Source: Gossypium raimondii
Taxonomy: Eukaryota > Streptophyta > Magnoliopsida > Malvales > Malvaceae
Length of the DNA: 64,000 bases
Direction: 5' to 3'
Assembly (NCBI RefSeq): GCF_025698545.1
Contig: NC_068575.1
Span: 60,831,980 to 60,895,979, forward strand
Shown: piece by piece, positions 50,870 through 62,092 of the stretch
Layout of the letters: each line of letters begins with the position of its first letter
Numbering within the stretch: position 1 is the first letter of the stretch
Made by a program: the position numbers and the translations under genes
Notes under the pieces: model-generated
The model's input: the letters and a program-made list of their open reading frames with translations, nothing else
The model's database searches: none
What the model was told of the DNA's origin: nothing

Positions 50870-51443
50870 ATATTTTGATTTTAGTAAATTCGTATAAGAA
50901 CATTTTATTATTAAGAATTTTATGAAATTATATATCATTATTAAATTATATATAATATTAATTATTTTAAATTGTATAAATTCATATAAGAAAATTTATT
51001 ATCAAGAATTTAAATAACTAATATATTTTAATTATAATATAATTAATAATAATTATGTTAATTTATATTTTATAGTATCATATATTATGATTTGAGTAAA
51101 TTCATATAAGAATATTAATTATTAAATTCATATAAGAATATTAATTATTAAGAATTTTATTAAATTATATATTTTAATTATAATATATTTAATAATAATT
51201 TTGTTAATTTATATTTTATAGTATCATATATTATGATTTGAGTAAATTAATATAAGAATATTAATTATTAAGAATTTTATTAAATTATATATTTTAATTA
51301 TAATATATATTAATAATAATTATGTTAATTTATATTTTATAGTATCATATATTATGATTTCAATAAATTCATATAAGAATTTTATTTATTAAGAATTTTA
51401 TTAAATTATATATTTTAATTATAATATATTTAATAATAATTAT
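50870..51443. repeat. AT-rich tandem array, ~121 bp unit
   Basis: The block starting GTTAATTTATATTTTATAGT recurs at about 51057, 51203 and 51324 with flanking AAGAATTTTATTAAATTATA and TTAATTATAATATATTTAAT. Spacing is 146 then 121 bases; the 25-base difference is an internal duplication of ATTCATATAAGAATATTAAT. A diverged copy begins near 50880. It ends at the outer LTR target site. Confidence 0.8.
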
Positions 51444-51468
51444 TGTACAAGCCCAAATATGCCCGGGC

Positions 51469-54305
51469 TGTAATAGCCTGAATTTTTAGTGGTGTCGGAA
51501 TGGTGATTCGAGATCACTAAATCTGACAAACGAGTAGAAAATATTATAAATTTAGTAAGTATAAGTTAAATGTGAAGTTAGGAAAATTTTTGAAATAGTG
51601 AATAGTGTACTAGGAATAAATATTAAAATAATTAAAATAAAAAACGAGGTATCGAGACCTCAAGATTTTAAATCGAGCCATAAATATTTTTAGAAATATT
51701 TATAGAGTGTCATTGAGTTGGTATTAAAGTTTCGTTAGAAAATTTTAACGTTTGGATAGTTAATTAACTAAAAAGGACTAAATTGGGAATAGTGTAAAAT
51801 TTGTTAAATTGTGATTAAATAGCTTAAGTGACTAAAGTGGAGGGATTTAAAGGCTATTAGGCCCAAATTATATGGGCTGGACGGTTGGGTAAGAAAATCA
51901 GCAGAATGTAAGGAGAAACAGGGCAAAATTGGAAACTTAACAAATTAAACATTTAAAACAAAGACAAAAGTGAAAAATCTAGAGATCTCTTCACAATTTA
52001 TCAGCAAAAACGCCATAGGAGGTCTGGAATAAGCTGGTTTTTCATATTTTTGAATCATGTAAGTTTAATTCTTGATTATTTCTTCTAATTTTTGTGATTT
52101 TGATACTTTTACAATTAGGTCCAACTAATTATTTCATTAGTTTTGATTCCATGGCTGATTTTGAAAGTTACCATTGATTAGTGTTGGATTTTTATGATGA
52201 ATAAACATGAAATTGAAGCTTTAATTTTGTTATATGATGATTTTATTAAGTAATTTTGATAGAAATTGATTTTAGGGACCTAATTGTGAAAAAGTTGGGA
52301 ATTAAGGTTTGGTGTTGCGGTTTTGAGTATGAAAGGCTATGTAGTAGTCTAAAATAGTTGGAAAAGGTGTTAATTGAGAAAAATTAGATCAATTGAGGGG
52401 TTAATTGAGTAGGGATCAAATTGTAAAAACTGTAAAGTTTGGGGTAAAAGTGTAATTTCGAAAATTAAAGGGCATAAATTGTGAAATGAATTAGAATTGA
52501 ATTAAATGCTGATGAATGAATAAATTTGCATTTTAGATCGAGAACCCGAAACAAGTCGAGGAAAAGAAAAAGTAGCCGATTAGTCCTCGAACTTTTACAA
52601 ATTCGCAAATCGATCCGTAAGTTCATATGGCTGAAATTTAATGATTAAATGTTAATTTCATGAATTATACAATGTATGGTGAAATGTATTTATTGTTGAA
52701 ATGAGAATAAAATAAAATGTGAAAATCGAATAAATGATCAAATTAAGTGGAACGCTTGGATTTGAGTACTTCGATCAAGTGACAAAGTGATAAGTGGTAG
52801 TTTTAGCTACACTTATCTGATCAAGAAACAAAGTGATAAGTGGTTACACTTATCGATCAAGAAACAAAGTGATAAATGGTTACACTTATCGATCAAGAAA
52901 CAAAGTGATAAGTGGCTACACTTATCGATCAAGTGATAAAGTGATAAGTGGTAGCTTCACTACACTTATCGATCAAGTGGTAAAGTGATAAGTGGTAGCC
53001 TAGCTACACTTATCGATCAAGGACAAGTGATAAGAGGTCATATGGCAAAGTGAAGGTGAAGTACTCAAATTTCCATAACTGCTCCTTAATTTTGATCAAG
53101 GATGGTAAGTGACAAATGGGCCCAAAGTAATTATGGTAAAAGAATAAGTAGTAGTGAGTTTATACCAAGGAACTCACCAAAGATTGTGGTTGACAGTAAA
53201 TTTAGTAATGGTGTATATTGTATAAGTGTACAAGTGTTTGGTAAGATTTATGTTTTATGCCTATGAACTTACTAAGCTTTTCTATAAGCTTACATGTGTG
53301 TGTTTATTGTTTTGTAGATTAATGTATTTATACATTCGAGGATCGGATCTACATCAAGAATCACACTACCCAGATATACTCCGTAGTTTATGTTAAGCAA
53401 CTTTTTGGATTTATATGGCATGTATAGGAATTGAAGTAAAAAGTAAATTTAAATGTTATGGTTATGTTAGATATCGAAATAAATACATGTTTTTAGTTTG
53501 AAATGGTTGATTGGTTGAACTTCATTAGTATTTAAATGAAGTAGATGAAATACTGGAATTGGTTGTGATTTGAAATTTGCAGGGAAGGTTAGACAATTAT
53601 AAAGGGGTTATATTGAATTTTTTAAAAATTGCAATGGAGCAGTTCTTGGACAGCAGCATTGATGTAACTTTTAAAAATCACCAAAATAGTGGAAATAGAA
53701 TTAGAAGTTGAGTGAGATATGAAATTAAAGCTGAAAGAGTCTACTTTCATAGGAAAGAAGTGGAGTAAGCAAAAGAATTATATACTTTTAGATATTTGAA
53801 TTTTAGTGAAACAGGGCAAGAATGTTTTGAAGTCCCTGTTCTGACTTTAGAAATTCATTAAAATTGTACAGAAGGAATTTTGAGTTATAATTTATATGTA
53901 TAGACTCCTTAATGAGTCTATTTTCAGTAGAAATAAGTTTAATCACCATATGAAGCCTTTAATAAGAGATAATTAAATTTTAGTGATGAGTGGTTAGGAT
54001 AGTCGATTAGTGAAACAGGGGAGACTTCAACAAATAAACTGTACTAATTGGCTAAAGAAAAAATTCTGAAAAATTTATGGTGAATAGATATATGAGTCTA
54101 GTTTTATGGAAAATTTACGGATCTAAATTTCGAGTTTCGTAGCTTGAATTATAATTATTTTAGTGACTGCTGTACAGGAGGACAGCTTTATTATGAATGA
54201 TGAAATTAAATTTGAAAGTAAATTTTTATGCCCCGAACTTTTAAGTTAAGTCAAGTAACGCCTCATGCTCGACTTCGGCCATGGTCTCGGGTAAGGGGTG
54301 TTACA
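51469..54305. mobile_element. Inner solo LTR, 2837 bp, nested in the outer LTR
   Basis: It starts TGTAATAGCCTGAA at 51469 and ends GGTAAGGGGTGTTACA at 54305 (TG...CA). The 5 bp target duplication CGGGC is at 51464-51468 and 54306-54310. There is no internal coding region, so it is a solo LTR. The reverse complement begins TGTAACACCCCTTACCCG, very like the LTR start at 63738 (TGTAACACCCCTAACCCG), so it may belong to a related family in the opposite orientation. Long LTRs with these ends are typical of plant chromovirus-like gypsy elements; that is inference. It contains the 36-44 bp tandem repeats listed separately. Confidence 0.92.
52773..53036. repeat. 36-44 bp tandem repeats inside inner LTR
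   Basis: Unit: GATCAAGAAACAAAGTGATA then AGTGGTTACACTTATC (36 bp), seen three times in near-identical form, then two 44 bp variants with a TAGCTTCAC or TAGCCTAGC insert, plus partial units at each side. Each unit holds the inverted pair GATAAGTG/CACTTATC, so every repeat can fold into a hairpin. Confidence 0.88.
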
Positions 54306-56649
54306 CGGGCCCAAACCAATAAACAAACCTAATAACACCCTGACCCAATAACCAAATTATAGGCTCATTTTTTGACCCAAATCAGCCCAAAATGGAAAAC
54401 CCTAGCAGCTTTGGCCCCACACAGATCACCTCACAAGACCACCCTCCATAGCGCCGACATCACAAGAACCACTCCCAAGACGTCGTGCCCGCCATTCACA
54501 CAAGCACTCAACAGCCACCAAACCTGCGAAAAAGAAGCATATGGAGCAACAATAGCAGAGTAGTAGCAAAAATCGCAACTAATATTGAAGGGGAGATTTT
54601 TTTTTTTTTTGCTTATTTTTGTTATTTTCGGCTATTTAAAAGCCGTGGGGATTCAGTGTAAAAGGGGGGATTTTTGGAGTGTAAAAGACAGAGAAATATA
54701 CAAGAGAGAAATCAAGAGAAAAATAGAAAATACAAAGATTTTTTTCTTAAGGTGAATCGGGTTCTTGCAGTTTTATTTATTTATTTTTTTCTTTTCTTTT
54801 GCGTTTTTGTTTTTTTAAAGAAGTAACAAAGAAAAGAAGAAGGGAAGCTTACCTCTCTGGCCGGAAGCGTCGATTGGCGCCACCTCCGTCGCGATCGGAG
54901 CTGTGGCGCATGGTGGAACGGCGGCGCGGCGGCTTGGGTATAAAACCCTAGCAGAGAACAAAAAGGGGGGAGGGTGCAGCATTTTTTTGTTTTAAAATGA
55001 GTTATGAAATTTTTAAAAGGAAAAATTAGGTTTTATTGAAACCTCAAAACGGCGCCGTTTTATCCAAGTCTTGACCCGCGCGGTGACCCGACCCAAAGGG
55101 GAGGATCCGCGCGTTTGGCTTTAAAGGTTTAATTGCGCATTTAGGCCTTCCCTTTCGCAAATGCGTTCCAATTAAGTCCTTTCTACTTATTTTAAAATTG
55201 GGCCGCATATTTTATGTTTGTTTCAATTTAGTCCCTCGTTGCGCAGCGCTTTGGAAGGAGGGGATAATTTCGCTTTTGGTCCTCCACTGTTACGCGCGCG
55301 TTCAAGTCGATCTTTTTTTAAATTTATTTTAAATCAGCCCCCCATTTTTGTTTAAAATTCAATTCAGTCCTTCTTCTCATTTTTTCTTTTTTTTTATATA
55401 TCATTATCTTTTTTTACTATTATTATGCCATTATTACTATTATTATGTTACATTACATCATTATTATTGCATTGTTTTCTATTATTATTACTACTGTATT
55501 TGCTATTCATATACACGCATATTTTTATATACAATATATGTGCATATTTTAATATATACTTTTAAGGGTCTTAAATTTGCATACATTTTACGCATACATA
55601 CTTCTTTTTTATTTTACTTTCCTTTTTATACTTTATATTATATATATACTTACACACTTTTTCATTTTTGTAAATATATACATATACATTTTTATTTTGT
55701 AAATATATACTGCTACATGCTTTTATATTTATTCTATTTTCATGATTTTCAAATACATACATGCAGTTTTATTAGATTTTGATTGACATATTCCATTTCG
55801 TCTTTTTATATGTATCTTTGTATATGTGTGTTAAATATATGCGTACACATATTTGCAAATTTACTTGTATATTGTATTTATATATATATTTGTAAATATT
55901 TATTCATATTGGTCTTAAATTAAAGTTTTGTTTCACACTATACATTAACTTTAACATACATTTCGGGAAATATATTTTGGTTTTGTCAAAATCATCATAT
56001 TTTATAAATTTTCAAAGTATTTGGCGTTCATGATTCTCGAGAAAGACCGTGTCTTAACTTACTGGATTGCGATTATTCTTCGATGCATTTAGAATGCTAA
56101 GTATTCATTTTGCATTAAATTCGCAAATTTTAAATAAAAGCTTATTCTTGGCAGTTCAAAACTGGTCCTGATATTTCGACTTCTCGAAATAAGAATTTTC
56201 AAAAGTAAAAGGCAATATTCGGGTATTTTGAAGATTTAAAAATAGTGCCCTAACTCACTGGGTGTGGTGTTTTATCTCTTTGAAATAAGAAGGTTTTACT
56301 ATTTTGATTCATTCATGAAATAAAAAAGTTTTCTTTTAAAATCTTTTCAAATTTTCGACCCCAAGACATTAAATAATCAATTTGGTACCGATTTTGGGCG
56401 TTTCGAGGGTGCTAACTCTTCCTCGTGCGTAACTGACTCCCGAACTTGTTTTCTCAAATTTCGCAGACCAAAATTGTTTTTAAGGTGAGCCGATCACACC
56501 CCAATTAAGGATCAGTGGCGACTCCAATTTTTATTTTTAAAAGTCGACAACCAAAATTTTTGTTTTCAAAAAAGCGGTTTCGACAATTATGTTTAAATAT
56601 GATTAAATTATTTATTATTGATATTAATAATCTTATTAAAATTTAAATA

Positions 56650-56898
56650 ACAATAACAATAATCATTTACCAAAACAAATTTATGCTAAGGGTATTCTAG
56701 TCATTTTAAAATTTTCCATTAAGCTATTACACCTCTATTCCATTCAACCAAACACAAGAATACTATTACGCCTCTATTCCATTACATTCAACCAAACAAT
56801 TGATTTGCTATTACACCTCTAATTCATTACACCTCTATTCCATTACGCCTTTATTCCATTATGCCTCTATTCCAATACAGCGAACCAAACGTGCTCCT
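56650..56898. mobile_element. Right end of a PIF/Harbinger-like element with subterminal repeats
   Basis: Between 56700 and 56880 the word CTATTACACCTCTATTCCAT and variants (CGCCTCTATTCC, CGCCTTTATTCC, ATGCCTCTATTCC) recur about six times, each near AACCAAAC. The block ends CGAACCAAACGTGCTCC at about 56896, followed by TAA. Reverse-complemented, the end reads GGAGCACGTTTGGTT, the style of Harbinger/Tourist termini with TAA/TTA target sites. A matching left end was not found. Confidence 0.6.
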
Positions 56899-57084
56899 AA
56901 TATTATTTGAATATTGTAGAACTTATGTTTTATTGTTAATTTTATTACTATTTTAGTTGCAACTATCTTATATTATATTTTTTAAATTTATTGTATATAA
57001 TAAAATAATCTAAAAAAATTTAATATAGGTGACCAAGTTCAGGTTTAGCTTCTATAATTCAAGTCGAACGTGACTAAAATTTTA

Positions 57085-57227
57085 GGGTGGGTTTAGATGG
57101 GCGATTGGGTGCGGTGCGTTTAGTTTACTTTTTGTCTCATGTTACAATATCGCTACAGTATCTAATCTTACCGCCACAGCTTTTTTTACACTAATTACAG
57201 ATAAACACACCGTCTATCCAAACTCCC
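57085..57227. mobile_element. ~143 bp MITE upstream of the coiled-coil gene
   Basis: The left end GGGTGGGTTTAGATGGGCG pairs with the right end, CGTCTATCCAAACTCCC. The inside has GGTGCGTTTAGTTTACTTTT and CGCTACAGTATCTAATCTTA. This pattern is a common short MITE type in plant genomes. It lies ~540 bases upstream of the ATG at 57767. Confidence 0.7.
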
Positions 57228-57766
57228 ATTAATCTCATTTTTCAAACTAAATCTGAACTTAAAAAACGTATCTAAAATTTTATTAACACATTACCCGAAT
57301 CCGACCGATCATGAGCACTATTTTAACTTATCTACCACGGACGGATCACACAAATTCCTCGCACTTCCCAACGCAAAACCACTGCATGCATTTAGCCACG
57401 TGTGATCTCTCGTTCTTCCACGTCATATAAAAATTTTTCACAAAGTGGGCCCCTCAGTAGGCGCGCGCCAATTGTTCAATAAGAAAAAGAAGAATAGAAC
57501 AGGAAAACAATTGGACAGAAGAACCGCACCGGTTCGACCGTTGTGTCAGCTGAAGTGGCGTGTTGGTAAATAAAACAGACAGAAAAGGGTAGTTTGGTAA
57601 TAACGTGAAGGACTTTCAGTTCCCAACTGACAGCTGCTTCAAGGGAAAGGGAAACAAAAAAAAATAAAACTAAAAACCAAACAACCTCCCTTTTTATTCT
57701 GTTCTTCTTCTTCTTTACAATTTGGTCTGAAAGATACAGCATCTGTTCGATGCATTAGTGGCTACA
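57228..57766 (+). promoter_or_regulatory. Promoter and 5' leader region of the coiled-coil gene
   Basis: It contains GCCACGTGTGA near 57395, TCCACGTCAT near 57417 (ACGT cores), and a C/T-rich leader (CTCCCTTTTTATTCTG, TTCTTCTTCTTCTTT) just before the ATG. No certain TATA box was assigned. Confidence 0.4.
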
Positions 57767-60700
57767 ATGGCCGATTCAGAGGTAAAGTATCTCTACTACT
57801 TTTCTTCATAATCTAGTTATTGTTCTTTCTTTTCTTTTTGGGAGCGAATTTTCAATATTTCATTTTTTTTCAAAAATTGCTGGGTTTTGTTTTTAAGAAA
57901 GAGTTGATTTCGATCCTTTTATTAAAAAATGATATTTTTTACGTGGGTTTTGCTTCATGTTTTCTGGGTATTTTGTTTTTTGAACAGAAATTGACGGCTT
58001 TGAAGAAGGCTTATGCCGAAATAATTTTGAACACGGCTAAAGAAGCGGCGGCGAGGATAATGGTGTCGGAAAGGAAAGCTCTCCGGTACCAGCAGGAGCT
58101 GTTCGCGGCTAAAGACGAGGCATTACATATGTTGCTTAGGTTGAAACAGATGTTGGACGCTAAGGTAACTGTTTGGTTTTTAGGATTGCCATTGTTTCTG
58201 TTATTTTTGTTCGTGTCTGATGATGTTTCAGTGCCGATGTTATAATTTTTGTTTCGTTAACTGCATAAAGTTCCATAATGTGGGTTTTCTCTGGATAATT
58301 TGTTTTTGTATCAATTTGCTAAGTTGATTGCATAGAAGTAGTTTCCATTAAATTTGTAACGCTAAAAGGGAATTTCATATAATTGGTTTGATTGCTTTTA
58401 GTAAAAAGCATTTCGAACATTATACACGAGAAAGTGAGCTTGAAAGAATTCAACTCCATTTTGGTTATGCGGTTGTTTTCTGTTAGTAACTGTATTTGCT
58501 TTCCTTTCCTTTCAATGGGTTGCTTTTATGGTGAGACTAATGTATTCATTCATGAAAATTTACTGGTATATGCGCATAAGATTGAAGCAGATAATCTAGA
58601 TTGTTTATTTTGTATCTTATAATGGAGATCATTTTGTTATCTTGTGATCCACCATATCTTATAAGCTTGAACTTCTATAAATGTTCCCTTGTATTTCAAG
58701 GCCATACCCTTGTAAATGTGTGCTTTCAAGGTTATCTATGGAAAACAAATAGTTGGTCCAATTGAGCCAATGCTTAAAACTACAGTATTTGATGTCTGCT
58801 CCGTGATTGTAGGTTAATGAAGCGGAGATGATGTCTTTGAATCAACAGAAAAGAATTGAGGAGCTCGAAGCACAACTAGGGGAAGCCGAGGATATAGTTA
58901 GAGATCTTAGAGCAGAGTTGAGAGAAGTACAGGATGAGTTGGAGAAGCTGACTAAAAACTCAATGCAGTGTTCGAGCGAACAAAAATCAGGACACGATGT
59001 TGCTGCTTCTGAAGAAATGTCCAATGTAAAAACGATCAGCGATTTCGGGTCTGTTAGATCTTCTCTGCTCGATGCACAAACTGACATTGTGACAGTTTCT
59101 GACATCAAGAGTTCATGTCCGAGTGGAACAAATGTGGGTATTAAGTGTTCTTGTAAGGATAATTGCTACGTTTGTAACCCTGATTTTGCTTCCATAGTGA
59201 TGAGACGAAAAGAGCCTGACCTGTATAGAAATGGGTGCACTCAGAGGATTCGTGCACTCGAGAGGTGTCTGTTGAATGAAAATCTATCTCTTTCCGGGCA
59301 AGTAGATGATGCAAAGAATGAAAACGCTAGAGAAGATGATGAAAGGAAGGATATGCACTCGAAATCTTCTCTGAGAACTGATAATGGCAGACCCGAGGAA
59401 AGAACGAATGAGTTCAAAACGATGCAAAATGATGTTCACGACATCATCCGAGCACTTCCTCTTGGTCCTTTTCGTAAGAAAAGGAAACGAGGTGCTAGAT
59501 ATAAGAAAAATAGAGCTACCTCGCCGATGTATATGTGTGATCGGGTCGTAGCAACACACCAAGAATCTGATCTACTGTGCGCTGAAAGTTTTTCACATGC
59601 TGCCGATGAGAATGCTCGATTCGGGGAAGATTCTAGGATCATCAATCACGATGCTCTGAAGGGTTCTCAATCTCCTTCTATCCCCAGTTCGCCTCCGAAT
59701 GCAGTGAAAGCAGTTACAGAATCAGGATATGAAAAAGTTGACAATGACAAAAACAATGGTAAATTGCTGGTAGACAAAAAACAGTCAACAAGGTTAGACG
59801 GTGGATTGGTTGAGAATTTAGGGGATGCATTTTGCAAACCGGATCTTGAGATGGTTGATGTGTCTGCAGTAAACTCAGATGTTAAAGTGTCCGAAGGATC
59901 TTCTACTCAATTGGTAAATAATAAGTTTCTCATGTACACAAGAAAGCGGAAGAAGGATCCTTTGAGCAGCCCCGATAGAGATTGCTCACTTGATAATGAT
60001 AATTCTAAAAGGAAGACAGAGGATAAACGAAACGGTTCTCTAGACTCAGAAAAGTCAACATTGACAACTGAATCATCTCGAGACAGTCGGCGACTGGCAC
60101 AGGTGGCTCGTCAGGTTGGTTATCAATTCCCGTCGGTGCTTCTTTACACATTATATTTGTGCATGGGTCGGTGTAGGCATCATCAAGTAGGGCATGTGTG
60201 TTGCCATATTAGACAGTGATTAGGTTCGGAGAAGCTTAGATTCTCATAACCTGATATGATAGTGAAAGCATCGGCGAATTCGGGTCATAAATTTTTTTTT
60301 TTTTTGGATAAGTGAAGAATTCATTACTCAAGAAGCAGAAAAACCTGCTACATGAACAACATCAGTCAACAAGAAACTATACAAAGCCTATACAAGAAAA
60401 AAAAACTATGCATTCAGGTACTAGATAAGCCCCAAGTCAAGCAAAGCTGTTGGTTAATGGTGTCCATCCTATTTATCTGTTTACCATTCAGCTGCATTCT
60501 CACCACTTCTTGAATTCTTGAAAGCAAGACCTCCACCGGATTAGAAGGTTTGCCGAAGAGTCTGCCATTCCGCTCACACCAAATGATATGTATAAATGCA
60601 GTCCATGGAAGTTTGAGAATGCAAACTATGAGAGACTTACCTTTCAAGTAAGCCATAGCCCAAGTCCCAATAGATCTTATAATACCACAGAGATCCAAAA

Positions 60701-61252
60701 TCAATCCCCAAGACCTTCGGGAGAACTCACATTCAAAAAAGATGTGGTCTCTTGTTTCAGTAGCAGAGGAACATAGAAGGCAACTGCTATCAATGTTAAG
60801 ATCACAAGCAATTAACCTGTCTCTTGTAGGTAGCCTGTTCAAAATAGCCATCCATGCAATAAGTGAGTGTTTAGGCACATGGAGTGGAAACCAGATAAGC
60901 GTCTGCCAAGGTACCTTTTCCCCTTTCATTCAAGTATCCTCCCAGAGCTTAGTGTTAGACACATAGACACCAATAGGGAACTGCAAAATGGATTCAGCAG
61001 CAAGATCCCTCACCTTAAGGAGCCGCCTCCACGTCCAGCTGCTAGAGGAGTTCAAAGAAACATTCCAGAAAGAATCCCCTTTTAAAATTTTATCTCATTT
61101 GATTGTATGTTTTGAGCTGCATTCTTCCAGTTTTTAATAATTCGAATTCCGTTCATGATAGCTACAATCCATTGTTTTTATCATAATACCAAAGATGTCT
61201 GTTGTTTCCTCTTTTGCAGCTCATATCATTATCGGAAAAGAAGTGGCGGTAG
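57767..61252 (+). CDS. Plant coiled-coil protein of unknown function, nuclear-type basic C-terminal half
   Basis: Four exons join in frame: 57767-57781 (MADSE), 57988-58164, 58813-60114 and 61220-61252, giving 508 residues. Residues 6-~115 form a long Lys/Glu/Ala coiled coil (KLTALKKAYAEIILNTAKEA, KRIEELEAQLGEAEDIVRDL). A Cys cluster CSCKDNCYVC lies at 176-185, a basic stretch RKKRKRGARYKKNR at 285-298, and a second basic patch TRKRKK near 445. The final ten residues, LISLSEKKWR, sit on a tiny last exon and are conserved in relatives I recall. These are plant proteins of unknown function; Arabidopsis HAPLESS 8-like proteins may be related, but I am not sure. The basic clusters suggest nuclear location. 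The last intron (60115-61219) holds a LINE fragment. Reading into it would stop at 60219. Confidence 0.88.
60292..61085 (-). mobile_element. LINE (L1-type) 3' end, antisense in intron 3 of the coiled-coil gene
   Basis: A T run at 60292-60305 is the poly(A) tail of an element on the minus strand. Behind it, the frame 60929-60414 has the reverse-transcriptase zinc-binding domain (zf-RVT): KHSLIAWMAILNRLPTRDRL, CLLCSSATETRDHIFFEC and SWGLILDLCG. Just upstream (61080-60930) are further pieces in other frames (SFWNVSLN, WRRLLKVRDLA) typical of the region between RT and zf-RVT, broken by a stop. The RT and endonuclease are missing, so it is 5'-truncated and dead. No target-site duplication could be seen. 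Confidence 0.85.
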
Positions 61253-62092
61253 TAAATTGGGCTGCTGTTGGGTGCATGAATACAGGGATGCTGAACTGGA
61301 GCAGCAAAAATTGCTGTCTGATGGGCTTATATTGTTGAGCTGGTGTTTTATTAGAAGAAGATAGATGGAAGAACCAAGGAAGAGTTACTATATCCATTTA
61401 AGTAAAAACAACGTTGTTGTATGTTTTCGGTGTTGTTTCGGTCTCATTATTATGGAATATATCAACATCTAACTCTTTTGAATTAGCTTTACTAATATGA
61501 TTCAAGTTGCAATATTGCTATTGGTTAAAGCTAGGGATGCCAAAATCCGATCAATGTATGAATTTTGACCTATTTGCTCAATTGCTTGTTTCACTCTGCT
61601 TTGTAAAACGAAGGGTGGGCCTTGCACTCTTTAAATGGGGAAAATATTTTGTATAATTTCGATTATGAACCAGTAGAATGATTAAATTGTATTTTGATTT
61701 TTTCAAAAATTTAAAATTAGTCCCTAAAAATAATTTTATTTTTCGCGCGGGCCAACCACCCTTATTGCCTAAATATTTTTATATATTCCTATTATATTTT
61801 TAATGTGTATTAGGTATATAAAAATAAACGTCATATATCTAGAAATATTATATATGCATGTATTATATGCATATTTGTGTGTATATATTTACCCTATCAT
61901 GAATAGTAACTTAATGACAACATCTGACTGTTACAAAGTAAAATGGCCGGTGATTAACTTGTAATTGTAATTTTTGAAATTAAATGAATAGTTGCGTGTG
62001 GCATTGTGTGCAATTTACCCTAAATTTTTTACTGCAGTTCTTATTTTTTAAACAATATATAAAGCTCTTATTTGCTTTTCAGGTGGAATTTA
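61253..62092. other. 3' region of the coiled-coil gene and intergenic DNA
   Basis: 61253-61600 is likely 3' untranslated sequence. The rest is AT-rich, with TATATG runs near 61850-61890. No gene seen. Confidence 0.5.

Larger units (their letters stand above)
51444..56585. mobile_element. Outer solo LTR (2300 bp without the insert), split by a second solo LTR
   Basis: It starts TGTACAAGCCC at 51444 and ends CGGTTTCGACA at 56585, with the 5 bp target duplication ATTAT at 51439-51443 and 56586-56590. It is interrupted after 51468 by the inner LTR, and resumes at 54306. Excluding the inner LTR and one copy of its target duplication gives 2300 bp. The resumed part has TATAAAA at about 54939-54945, C/T-rich and AT-rich tracts, and near its end TCAGTGGCGACTCCAATT, a phrase common at 3' ends of plant Ty3-gypsy LTRs. 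No gag or pol lies on either side, so it is a solo LTR left by recombination between two LTRs. Gypsy type is inference. Confidence 0.88.

Noticed and set aside
52773-53036. CRISPR-like direct repeats
   Set aside because: Units are directly adjacent without unique spacers and lie within a plant LTR.
54372-54563. Open frame near the resumed outer LTR
   Set aside because: It lies in LTR sequence, is short and has no recognisable domain.
55348-55782. Open frame rich in Tyr/Phe/Ile inside the outer LTR
   Set aside because: Low-complexity T/A-rich LTR sequence, no family resemblance.
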